This document shows positions 35,669-43,511 of a stretch of 64,000 nucleotides of DNA, piece by piece (position 1 is the first letter of the stretch; each line of letters begins with the position of its first letter). The notes beneath the pieces are model-generated. The model did not search any database and was not told the origin of the DNA. It was given only the letters and a program-made list of their open reading frames with translations. A program made the translations under genes and the position numbers. This DNA comes from Streptomyces sp. NBC_00250 (GTDB lineage Bacteria > Actinomycetota > Actinomycetes > Streptomycetales > Streptomycetaceae), in assembly GCF_036192275.1 (NCBI RefSeq), contig NZ_CP108088.1:1302001-1366000 (forward strand), given 5' to 3'.

Positions 35669-36790
35669 ATGGGATCCGTTGCGCTCAGTTCCGCGATGAC
35701 CACACACTCAGCGAGGCCGCCGAAGGGCACGGCCTTCGACGCCTGGCGAAACTGGCGGGACCACGAGGGTGCCGAGGGCATCGTCGCCGCCGGCATCCTG
35801 GCCGCCAACGCCCGCAACGTACAGCCGTGGCGGTTCGCCGTCGACGCGGACGACGAGGGCGGCGCCCGACTGCGTCTGTACGCCGACCTGTCGCGCCGTC
35901 AGGGTGCTCTCGATCCGTTCGACCGGGAGCTGTACGTGGGCCTCGGCTGCGCCCTGGAGAACATGGTGCTGGCCGCCCGGGCCCGCGGGTTCGCCCCGCA
36001 CGTGGAGCTGCTCCCCGACGACGGGGATCCGGCACACGCCGCCACCGTACGGCTGGAGCGCGGTGAGGCGACGGCGTCCGAGCTGTACGACGCCATCCCC
36101 TACCGGCACACCAACCGCGGCCCGTTCCGTCCGCAGCCCATGCCCGAGCCCCTGCTCCAGGAGATCGCCGGTCTCGGCCGGGCCGATCTGCCCGCGCCGG
36201 CGCTGCTCTGGTTCTCCGAGGAGAAGGACCGTGCGCGGGTCGCCGAGCATCTGACGGCCGCGACGGAGGCGATCATCGCCGACGAGGACCAGTCCCTCGC
36301 CGGACACCGGTGGTTCCGCAAGAGCGACCGGGACATCGAGCGCAGCCCCGACGGGATGACCGTCGACACCCAGGGCATGCCACCGCTGCTGAGCGCCCTG
36401 GGCAAGCGGCTGCCCTCGCCGTCCCGGCGTACCGCCGACCGGTTCTGGCTGCGCCAGACCCGCGAGGTCCATCTGCCCACCGCGGCCGCGTTCGGGATGG
36501 TCACGGTCCCGGACGCGACGAGCCTCCGGGACCGGATCCAGGGCGGCCGGCTGCTCCAGCGCATCCATCTGTTCGCGACCGCCCGGGGGCTCGCCGTCGG
36601 GCATCTCAACATGATGACGGTCCGCGCCGATCGCGAGCGCCAGACCGGGCAGCCGCCCCGGTTCGACTCCGTGCTCGCCGAGCTCGTCGGCGACCCGGAC
36701 CGGCAGACCCTCGTCACCTTCCGCATCGGCCACCCGGCACAGCCGGCGGCCGCCGCGCCGCGCAGGTCCGTCGCCGCGGTGCTGCGGTGA
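35669..36790 (+). CDS. nitroreductase-fold (Acg-like) flavoprotein
   Basis: A 373-residue protein of the duplicated nitroreductase fold seen in the Acg group. Marks are ILAANARNVQPWRFAV near the N-terminus, LGCALENMVLAARARGF, IPYRHTNRGPF, and LFATARGLAVGHLNMM near the end. FMN-binding members reduce or oxidise conjugated systems; Acg itself is thought to sequester FMN. Thiazoline oxidases of NRPS pathways also use this fold, so a thiazoline-to-thiazole role is conceivable but not supported by any specific motif. ATG 35669 has AGGG nine bases upstream; ATG 35696 is an alternative. It is followed by the FAD hydroxylase-SnoaL pair. Confidence 0.7.
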   Translation: MGSVALSSAMTTHSARPPKGTAFDAWRNWRDHEGAEGIVAAGILAANARNVQPWRFAVDADDEGGARLRLYADLSRRQGALDPFDRELYVGLGCALENMVLAARARGFAPHVELLPDDGDPAHAATVRLERGEATASELYDAIPYRHTNRGPFRPQPMPEPLLQEIAGLGRADLPAPALLWFSEEKDRARVAEHLTAATEAIIADEDQSLAGHRWFRKSDRDIERSPDGMTVDTQGMPPLLSALGKRLPSPSRRTADRFWLRQTREVHLPTAAAFGMVTVPDATSLRDRIQGGRLLQRIHLFATARGLAVGHLNMMTVRADRERQTGQPPRFDSVLAELVGDPDRQTLVTFRIGHPAQPAAAAPRRSVAAVLR

Positions 36791-36867
36791 GCTCCGGCTC
36801 CCGGAAGGGCATCACCCACCGTCCGGCGGAGCCGTCCGCCACCAACGCCGAGGAGGCGTGATACCTG

Positions 36868-38067
36868 ATGTACGACGCGATAGTCGTCGGTGCCCGGTGC
36901 GCGGGAGCCACCACTGCCATGCTGCTGGCCAGGGCCGGCCACCGGGTTCTGCTCCTGGACCGGGCCCAGTTCCCCAGCGACACCATGTCGACCCACTACG
37001 TCCATCAGCCCACGGTCGCGCGGCTGGCCCGCTGGGGCCTGCTGGAACGCCTCACGGCCACCGGCTGTCCCCCGCTGGACATCGCCCGCTGGACCCTGAA
37101 CGACGTCACGATCACCGGCTGCGCGCCGCCGGTGGACGGCATCAGGACCGCGTACGGTCCGCGCCGGTTCGTCCTCGACACGCTGCTGGTGAACGCGGCC
37201 TGCGAGGCCGGCGCCGAGCTGCGGGAGCAGACCAAGGTGACCGAGGTGCTCCGGGACGGCGACCGGGTCGTGGGCGTCAGGGCCCGCGGCACGGACGGCC
37301 GGGAGTACACCGAGCACGCGCGGGTGGTGATCGGGGCGGACGGTGTCGACTCGACGGTGGCCCGCGCGGTCGGGGCCCGCAAGTACGAGGAGGCCCCGAC
37401 GCTGAACTGCCTCTACTACACGTACTGGGGCGGTCTCAAGGCCGACTACGAGGTGTACGTGACGGGTCGCCGCGCGATCGGAGTCGTCCCCACCAACGAC
37501 GACAACGTGATGATCGGCATCCAGTGGCCGCGGGCGGAGTTCGACGAGGTCCGCAAGGACGTCGAGGGCTCCTACCTCAAGGCGCTGGAGGCGACCGCGC
37601 CGGAGCTGGCCGAGCGGGCGCGGGCCGGGGAGCGCACCGCCCGGTTCAACGGCACGGGCCGGCTGCCGAACTTCTTCCGGCAGGCGAGCGGGCCGGGCTG
37701 GGTGCTGGTGGGCGACTCGGGATTCCACAAGGACCCCGTGGGAGCCTTCGGCATCAGTGACGCCATCCGGCACGCCGAGCTGCTCGCGGGGCTGCTGAGC
37801 CCCGCCCTGGGCGGCGAACTGCCGCTGGACCAGGCCCTGGAGACGTTCGCCGTCGAGCGCGACGAGGACGCCATGCCGGAGTACTTCTTCAACCTCCAGG
37901 CGGCCCAGCTGGATCCGATGCCGGAGCTGCTGGACATCCTGCGGGTGATCTCCGGCGACCAGGACCAGGTGGACCGGTTCTTCGGCCTGATCGCCGGCCA
38001 GTTCACCTGGGACGCGTTCTTCACCCCTGAACTCATCGAACGGGCAAGTGCCGGGAGGACGACATGA
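36868..38067 (+). CDS. FAD-dependent monooxygenase/oxidoreductase, paralog A
   Basis: A 399-residue flavoprotein of the group A hydroxylase/geranylgeranyl-reductase type. It starts YDAIVVGARCAGATTAMLLA (FAD-binding GxGxxG variant GARCAG), then the motif RVLLLDRAQFPSDTMSTHYV, a DG motif in VVIGADGVDSTVARAVG, and the GD motif VLVGDSGFHKDPVGAFGI. It is clearly paralogous to the minus-strand gene at 40253-41509 (shared STHYV, RRWGLLxRLTATGCPP-like and YYTYWxGL stretches). The stop overlaps the double SnoaL gene (ATGA). Likely an aromatic or polyketide hydroxylase; the substrate is unknown. Confidence 0.85.
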   Translation: MYDAIVVGARCAGATTAMLLARAGHRVLLLDRAQFPSDTMSTHYVHQPTVARLARWGLLERLTATGCPPLDIARWTLNDVTITGCAPPVDGIRTAYGPRRFVLDTLLVNAACEAGAELREQTKVTEVLRDGDRVVGVRARGTDGREYTEHARVVIGADGVDSTVARAVGARKYEEAPTLNCLYYTYWGGLKADYEVYVTGRRAIGVVPTNDDNVMIGIQWPRAEFDEVRKDVEGSYLKALEATAPELAERARAGERTARFNGTGRLPNFFRQASGPGWVLVGDSGFHKDPVGAFGISDAIRHAELLAGLLSPALGGELPLDQALETFAVERDEDAMPEYFFNLQAAQLDPMPELLDILRVISGDQDQVDRFFGLIAGQFTWDAFFTPELIERASAGRTT

Positions 38068-38900
38068 CCGATACGACGCGCAGCAGCAACGCCGAGCTCA
38101 TCGAGCGGCTCTACGCGGAGGTGTACAACGTGCACCGGCTCGACCGCATGCCCGAGTTCTACGCGAAGGACGTCCTCAACCACGGCGGCCAGGGCGAGGT
38201 GGGCGCGGACGCCCTGCGCAACCGGGTGGGCATGATGTTCACCGCGTTCCCCGACGCGGTGGCCGAGGTCGAGCACATCGTGGCCCAGAACGACCGGGTG
38301 CTGGTGTTCCTGCGCTGGACCGGTCATCTGACCGGTTCGGAGGAGGAGATGACGCTCTTCACGGCCAACCTCTACCGGGTCCGGGACGGCGAGATCGCCG
38401 AGCACTGGAGCGTGGTGGACCAGTCCGGGCTCACCCGGTTCGGCATGCCGGCGGGCGACCAGACCCAGCCCGCCGGAAAGCCCGACTGGGCGGCCACCGA
38501 GACCGAGCAGGCCAACATGCGTCTGGTCCTGAAGGTCTGGGACGAGCTGATGCAGCAGCACCTGCTCGACCGTGCGGACGACTACTACCGGCAGGACTAC
38601 ATCCAGCACAACGCCTTCGCCGCCCAGTCGGGAGGCGGGCTGAAGGGGATGAAGGACTTCTTCGCCGGCCTGTTCGCGCTGGCGCCCGATCTGACCGGGG
38701 AGATCACCCAGATCGTCGCGCAGGACGACCTGGTGGGCGTCTTCTGCGTCTGGCGGGGTCACGAGGCGTCCAGCGGCCGTGAACTGCTGCTGCACACCGC
38801 CGATCTCCTGCGCGTCCAGGACGGGCTGATCGCCGAGCACTGGGACGTCATGGACTACGCGGCGGTCGCCGACTTCGGGGTCGCCCCGCAGAACGGCTGA
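38064..38900 (+). CDS. tandem SnoaL-like/NTF2-fold protein
   Basis: A 278-residue protein made of two SnoaL-like halves. Half one runs about residues 8-135 (LIERLYAEVYNVHRLDRMPE, LYRVRDGEIAEHWSVVDQSG). Half two runs 150-275 (VLKVWDELMQQHLLDRADDY, LLRVQDGLIAEHWDVMDYAA). The matching 'RV+DG-IAEHWxVxD' ends show an internal duplication. SnoaL proteins act as polyketide cyclases or hydroxylation partners, often beside FAD enzymes, and this gene is translationally coupled (ATGA) to one. Dimers are the usual active form, so the fusion may be a covalent dimer. Confidence 0.8.
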   Translation: MTDTTRSSNAELIERLYAEVYNVHRLDRMPEFYAKDVLNHGGQGEVGADALRNRVGMMFTAFPDAVAEVEHIVAQNDRVLVFLRWTGHLTGSEEEMTLFTANLYRVRDGEIAEHWSVVDQSGLTRFGMPAGDQTQPAGKPDWAATETEQANMRLVLKVWDELMQQHLLDRADDYYRQDYIQHNAFAAQSGGGLKGMKDFFAGLFALAPDLTGEITQIVAQDDLVGVFCVWRGHEASSGRELLLHTADLLRVQDGLIAEHWDVMDYAAVADFGVAPQNG

Positions 38901-38914
38901 CGGCCACCACGAGG

Positions 38915-38946
38915 AAGAAGGCCCCGGATGATTCCGGGGCCTTCTT
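38915..38946. terminator. bidirectional intrinsic terminator
   Basis: A perfect 14-base-pair stem (AAGAAGGCCCCGGA, loop TGAT, complement) lies between the convergent SnoaL (+) and P450 (-) genes. Confidence 0.9.
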
Positions 38947-39008
38947 GCGCGGTACCGATGCGCCGTGCGTACGTGGCGTACTGCCGCGGCGTACGGGAAC
39001 GCCCGGGT

Positions 39009-40256
39009 TCAGCCGAGCGGGGTCACCGTCACGGGCAGTTCGGCCAGCCGGCGCTGCATGAACAGCGGAAGCCACCGGGGCCGTTCGACGGACTCCGACT
39101 CCAGGGCGACGGGCCAGGCCGCGAGTGCCTCCATCATCAGCGTGCCCTGCTGCTTGGCCAGGGCTGCCCCGAGGCAGTAGTGCAGACCGTGGCCCAGTGC
39201 GAGATGGCGGGCCCCCGAGCGGGTGATGTCGAAGCGGTCCGGGTCCGCATAGACCGCCGGATCCCGGTTCGCGGCGCCGATGAAGGTGAGCACCCGGCTG
39301 TCGGCGGGGATGACCCTGCCGCCCACTTCGATGTCCTCGGCGGTCCAGCGCCCGCCGCCGGCCGTGGCGAGCTGCAGCGGGCTCTCGTACCGCATGACCT
39401 CCTCGGCCGCGGTGGCGGCGAGTTCGGGCCGGGCGCGCAGCAGGGCCAGCTGGTCCGGGTGGCGCAGGAAGGTCAGGACGGCGCTGGCGGTGAAGGCCAC
39501 CAGCGTCTCGTGCCCCGAGATGAAGATCAGGATGACGTTGGCGTGCAGCTCGTCGCGGCTCAGCAGTCCCTCGCGCTCGGCCTCCAGGAGCGAGGAGAAG
39601 AGGTCGTCACCGGGGTCGGCGCGGCGCCGCTCGGCGAGTCGCCCGATGTAGGCGTCGAACGCCTCGAACGCCTCGACGGCCCGCTCGATCGAACCCGGGT
39701 CGGCCGGGATGTCGGCGGCCGGGGACATCGCCTGGCCCCAGTCCCGCAGTTGCGGCAGGTCCTCGCGCGGGATGCCGAGCAGATCGCCGATCGCCTGGAG
39801 CGACACGGGGAACGCCAGGTCGTCGACCACCTCCAGGCCGCCTCGGCGCAGGGCCTCGCCGAGGATGCGGTCGGCCGCCTCCCGCGCGTCGGCCAGGACG
39901 CCCTGGAGCCGCGGTGACGCGAAGGGGCGGCGGGTCAGGTTGCGCAGCCTGGTGTGGTCGGGCGGGTCCTGGAACAGCAGCGTCTGGTTCATCGAGCGCA
40001 GCGACTCGGGCACGATCGTGGCCAGCAGCTCGGCGACCGGCGCGGGCGGCCGTAGCAGCAGCCGCGGATCCGCGAGCACCGCGGAGGCGTCCGCGTGGCC
40101 GCTCACGACGTACGAGTCGAGGTAGTCCCAGTGGACGGGCCCGCCCAGGTCGCGGATCCGGGCGTACTCGGGGTAGGGATCGGCGCGGAACTCCGGTGTG
40201 TAGGGGTCGAAGTCCTTCAGGGAGGGCGGGAGGTCGTGGTCCTGGTGGTCGGTCAT
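39009..40256 (-). CDS. cytochrome P450 with altered haem-loop residue
   Basis: A 415-residue P450 from ATG 40256. The I-helix reads FISGHETLVAF (Gly-His-Glu-Thr kept), the K-helix EEVMR is present, and the haem loop is LGHGLHYCLGAALAK, where the first residue of the usual FxxGxHxC motif is Leu instead of Phe. The Cys ligand is present, so it should bind haem; Phe replacement tunes redox potential in some P450s. The 5' end is followed by four-base overlap logic: its ATG overlaps the stop of the FAD monooxygenase gene upstream (ATGA), so both are made together. It probably acts with that enzyme in tailoring. Confidence 0.9.
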   Translation of the reverse strand: MTDHQDHDLPPSLKDFDPYTPEFRADPYPEYARIRDLGGPVHWDYLDSYVVSGHADASAVLADPRLLLRPPAPVAELLATIVPESLRSMNQTLLFQDPPDHTRLRNLTRRPFASPRLQGVLADAREAADRILGEALRRGGLEVVDDLAFPVSLQAIGDLLGIPREDLPQLRDWGQAMSPAADIPADPGSIERAVEAFEAFDAYIGRLAERRRADPGDDLFSSLLEAEREGLLSRDELHANVILIFISGHETLVAFTASAVLTFLRHPDQLALLRARPELAATAAEEVMRYESPLQLATAGGGRWTAEDIEVGGRVIPADSRVLTFIGAANRDPAVYADPDRFDITRSGARHLALGHGLHYCLGAALAKQQGTLMMEALAAWPVALESESVERPRWLPLFMQRRLAELPVTVTPLG

Positions 40257-41509
40257 CGGGTCCCTTCCGTACCGGTGATCTCGGCCAGCGCTTCTGCCGG
40301 CAGCCGGGCGAGCATGGACAGCAGGTTGTCCGGGGCGAAGAACTCCTCGGCGGGCACGGTGCCGGCGATGACTCCGAAGAACCGGTCGGCCTCGTCGCGG
40401 TTCTCGGCCAGGACCCGGACGAGCTGTCGCGTCATGGGGTCGAACTCGAAACTCGCCGCCTCGCAGGTGAACTCGTAGATGAGTTCCGAGGCGGCGTTGC
40501 GGAGCCGCTCGTAGCCGGCCATCGCCGTGTCCCAGTCGGTGTGGCCGGAGCGCACCTCGTGGACGGCGTCGGCGAGCAGCTCGGCGTCGCGCCAGGCGTC
40601 GCTGATGCCCTGCCCCGTCAGCGGGTCCTTGTGGTAGCCGGCGTCGCCGACCAGGGCCCAGCCGGGCCCGTACGGCTTGCGGTAGAAGTTCTCCAGCGAC
40701 GCGCTGCCCCGGAAGCGCTCCACGCGTTCGGCGCCGTCGGCGAGTTCGCTCGCCAGGGCGGGTGCCGCCTCCTCGATGGCCTTGAGGTAGTGGCGCTCGA
40801 TGTCCGAGCGGTACTCGCCGAAGAAGTCGTGCGGGCGCGCCGCCTGGATGAGATAGGCGTCGTCGTGGGTGGGGATCACCCCGATCTGCTTGTCGCCCTC
40901 CAGGAACACCTCGTTGCGGTGACGGCGTTCGGGCCGCAGCCCCCGCCAGTAGGTGTAGTAGACGACGGTGAGCGGCGGCCGGCTGTTGTACTTCTCGGCG
41001 CCGGTCTCCCGGGCGACCAGGGAGTCCCGTCCGTCCGCGCCGATCACGATCGGCGCGGACAGGGTGTGCTCGGCGCCGCCCTGCTCCTGGCAGCGGACGC
41101 CGGTGACCCGCCCGTCGTCGTCGCGGACGAGGGACCGGACGGTGCAGCTCTCCCGGATCTCCGCGCCGGCTTCCCGTGCGGCGTCGACGAGCAGGGCGTC
41201 GAGGACGGTACGGCGCGGTGCGAGGGCCATGGCGATGTCGCCGTGCGGCGGGGCGAAGCCGCGGACCGAGGTCTCCCCGAACCACCACAGGGCCTCGGTG
41301 ACCGGTGGACAGCCGGTGGCCGTCAACCGGTCGAGCAGGCCCCAGCGTCGGAGCCGGGCGAGGCCGCTCGGCTGCACGTAGTGGGTCGACACGGTGTCGC
41401 GGGGGAAGGACGCCCGGTCGAGCACGACGACCCGGTACCCCTTGCGGGCGAGGAGCATCGCGAGGGGGGATCCCGCACAGCGGGCTCCCACGACAATGAC
41501 GTCGTACAT
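40253..41509 (-). CDS. FAD-dependent monooxygenase/oxidoreductase, paralog B
   Basis: A 418-residue flavoprotein from ATG 41509 (GGAGG, four bases upstream). FAD motif YDVIVVGARCAGSPLAMLLA, then VVVLDRASFPRDTVSTHYVQ, IVIGADGRDSLVARETG and ALVGDAGYHKDPLTGQGISD. It is a paralog of the plus-strand gene at 36868-38067, probably by duplication inside the cluster followed by divergence. It is coupled to the downstream P450 gene. The gap between it and the SCP2 gene (295 bases) contains a CCCCCAAGGGGG palindrome but no gene. Confidence 0.85.
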   Translation of the reverse strand: MYDVIVVGARCAGSPLAMLLARKGYRVVVLDRASFPRDTVSTHYVQPSGLARLRRWGLLDRLTATGCPPVTEALWWFGETSVRGFAPPHGDIAMALAPRRTVLDALLVDAAREAGAEIRESCTVRSLVRDDDGRVTGVRCQEQGGAEHTLSAPIVIGADGRDSLVARETGAEKYNSRPPLTVVYYTYWRGLRPERRHRNEVFLEGDKQIGVIPTHDDAYLIQAARPHDFFGEYRSDIERHYLKAIEEAAPALASELADGAERVERFRGSASLENFYRKPYGPGWALVGDAGYHKDPLTGQGISDAWRDAELLADAVHEVRSGHTDWDTAMAGYERLRNAASELIYEFTCEAASFEFDPMTRQLVRVLAENRDEADRFFGVIAGTVPAEEFFAPDNLLSMLARLPAEALAEITGTEGTR

Positions 41510-41804
41510 ACAACCTCCGCGGGTACGTCCAGGCGGCGGCCGCCCCGCGGGCGGCTCGACGACCGCCGGTGCCCCGCACAGCAAAGCGGCGCCCGGGGCA
41601 CGCCCACAGCCCCCAAGGGGGTGCCCACTCGGGCGGGCCCATCGGTCGGGCGCACCAGCCGCTCCCGGCGGGGCACAGATCCACCGCCCTGACGGCTCTG
41701 CCACCGGCTCCCCGCGACCGGCAGCGTGAGGGACCGTCCGACCCGCGTCGGGACTCCGGCCGGGGCCGTCGCCCCGGACGCAGGCGATCACGAGGAGTGT
41801 GGCC

Positions 41805-42236
41805 ATGGCTCTGGACACCAGCAGGTTCGAACAGATCAAGGAGATCGCGGGAAGCAAGAAGGAGGACGACGTCCTGGCCTTCGCCCGGAGTCAGGAGGGC
41901 GGCATCGCCGGACTTCTCGACGATGTCTTCGGCAACATGCCCGACGCCTTCCGCGCGGACCGCGCCAAGGGCCAGGAGGCCTCCTTCCAGTACGAGGTCA
42001 GGACCCCGGACGGAGTGCACGAGTACTTCGTGAAGATCTCCGGCGACGCCTGCGAGACCGGCCGGGGCCGGGTCGAGTCGCCGAAGCTGACGACCTCGCT
42101 CGCCCTGCACACCTTCCTCAAGCTGCTCACGGGCCGGCTCAACGGCATGCAGGCCTTCCTGGGCGGCAAGGTCAAGCTCTCCGGCAACACGCTGTACGCC
42201 GCGAAGCTGGAGCACTGGTTCGAGCGGCCGGCCTGA
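41805..42236 (+). CDS. SCP2 sterol-carrier-domain protein, second copy
   Basis: A 143-residue protein. ATG 41805 is preferred because GAGGAG lies seven bases before it; GTG 41799 would sit on the ribosome site. The SCP2 fold is visible: FQYEVRTPDGVHEYFVKISG, then TTSLALHTFLKLLTGRLNGM and FLGGKVKLSGN at the end, typical of a lipid-binding tunnel. It is the first gene of the long plus-strand PKS operon. A carrier or chaperone role for a hydrophobic chain is plausible; SCP2-like proteins also occur in other polyketide clusters. Confidence 0.75.
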   Translation: MALDTSRFEQIKEIAGSKKEDDVLAFARSQEGGIAGLLDDVFGNMPDAFRADRAKGQEASFQYEVRTPDGVHEYFVKISGDACETGRGRVESPKLTTSLALHTFLKLLTGRLNGMQAFLGGKVKLSGNTLYAAKLEHWFERPA

Positions 42237-42268
42237 CCCGGTACCACTCCACGCGCCGAAGGGACGCC

Positions 42269-43198
42269 ATGAAACTGGGCATCGCACTTCCCACCGTCGG
42301 TCCGCCGGGCCGCCGCCGCTATGTACTCGAGGTCGCGCGCGCCGCCGACCGGCTGGGCTTCGACTCCGTCTGGGTCAGCAGCCATGTCGCCCTCCCCCGG
42401 CAGCGCGAGAGCACCTGCCTGTATCCGAGGGCGAAGACCGCGGACGCCTACAACTGGGGTGTCGCCTGGCTGGAGCCGATCGCCGTGATGGGCCTGGTGG
42501 CCGGCGCCACCGAGCGCGTCAGGATCGGCACCCACGTCCTGGCACTGCCGTACCGCAACCCGGTCATCCTGGCCTCCGAACTCGCCTCGCTGGACCAGCT
42601 GTCGATGGGCCGGGCGATCCTGGGCGCCGGAATCGGCTGGATGGACGAGGAGTTCCGGACCGTCGGCGTTCCGCGCAAGGAGCGCGGGGTCCGCACGGAC
42701 GAGGCCATCGAGGTCATGCGGACGCTGTGGGCCGCCAAGCATCCGACCTCGTTCCACGGCCGGTTCACCGATTTCGACGACATGTGGCTGGCCTCCCGGC
42801 CGTACACGGCGAAGGGACCGCCGATCTACGTCGGCGGCAACACCGATCCCGCTCTGCGACGCGTGGCCCGGTACGGCGAGGGATGGCTCGCCCACGAGGT
42901 CTATCCGGAGGAACTGCCGGCGGCCCGGGACACCCTCGCGCGCTTCGCGGAGGAGGCGGGCCGCGACCCGGCGGCCATCGAGATCACGGTGCGCCGTGCG
43001 CTCGTCCCGCCTTTCGAGGTCATGGACTTCATGTCCGACCGGGTCAGCATCCGGGGCACGGCCGAGCAGGTGGCCGAGCAGCTGGACGCATATCGCTCGT
43101 GCGGCGTCTCGATGATGGTGCTGGACCTGTCCATGCGCCCCTCGGAGATCGTCGAAACCATGGAATGGCTGGTCAAAGACGTCCTCGTGCAGCTGTGA
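42269..43198 (+). CDS. LLM-class (luciferase-like, F420-type) oxidoreductase
   Basis: A 309-residue TIM-barrel flavin/F420 enzyme from ATG 42269 (GAAGGGA upstream). KLGIALPTVGPPGRR at the N-terminus, DRLGFDSVWVSSHV, ASLDQLSMGRAILGAGIGW and KGPPIYVGGNTDPALRRVAR are classic for the actinobacterial F420-dependent subgroup. Enzymes of this group reduce or oxidise C=C or C=N bonds, or hydroxylate. It precedes the first ACP by 43 bases in the PKS operon. A reductive step on the chain or on a thiazoline could be proposed, without direct evidence. Confidence 0.85.
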   Translation: MKLGIALPTVGPPGRRRYVLEVARAADRLGFDSVWVSSHVALPRQRESTCLYPRAKTADAYNWGVAWLEPIAVMGLVAGATERVRIGTHVLALPYRNPVILASELASLDQLSMGRAILGAGIGWMDEEFRTVGVPRKERGVRTDEAIEVMRTLWAAKHPTSFHGRFTDFDDMWLASRPYTAKGPPIYVGGNTDPALRRVARYGEGWLAHEVYPEELPAARDTLARFAEEAGRDPAAIEITVRRALVPPFEVMDFMSDRVSIRGTAEQVAEQLDAYRSCGVSMMVLDLSMRPSEIVETMEWLVKDVLVQL

Positions 43199-43241
43199 AC
43201 GTCACCCGCCGCACCCTCGACCACTCACTTACGGAGATGAG

Positions 43242-43511
43242 ATGACCACGTCGGACAACGCCGCCAGCACCTCCGAGCGCCGCGAGCAGATCACGAAGCT
43301 GCTCTGCGACATCCTGGAGATCGACCCGGCGGAGATCACCGAGACCAGTCTGTTCAAGGAGGACCACGGGGCCGACTCGCTCCGGGCGATCGAGATCCTC
43401 GCCGCCCTGGAGCGCACCTTCGACATCACGATCGACCAGGCCGAGCTCAGCCGCATGGTCAATCTCGAGGGCGTCGAGTCGGTCGTGGACCAGGCTCAGT
43501 CGGCGCGGTGA
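43242..43511 (+). CDS. acyl carrier protein 1
   Basis: An 89-residue ACP. The phosphopantetheine serine is in GADSLRAIE near residue 46, in a four-helix pattern (ITKLLCDILEIDPAEITETS before it, FDITIDQAEL after). It carries the growing chain for the ketosynthases coded directly downstream, with a GTGA overlap to the first. A second ACP is coded at 53.0 kb. The two share the DSL helix but differ elsewhere, so they may serve different ketosynthase pairs or stages. Confidence 0.9.
   Translation: MTTSDNAASTSERREQITKLLCDILEIDPAEITETSLFKEDHGADSLRAIEILAALERTFDITIDQAELSRMVNLEGVESVVDQAQSAR

Noticed and set aside
39009..42287. Minus-strand open frame of 1092 codons
   Set aside because: The real P450 coding frame begins at 40256. 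The upstream extension passes antisense or out of frame through the FAD monooxygenase, which has its own proper frame.
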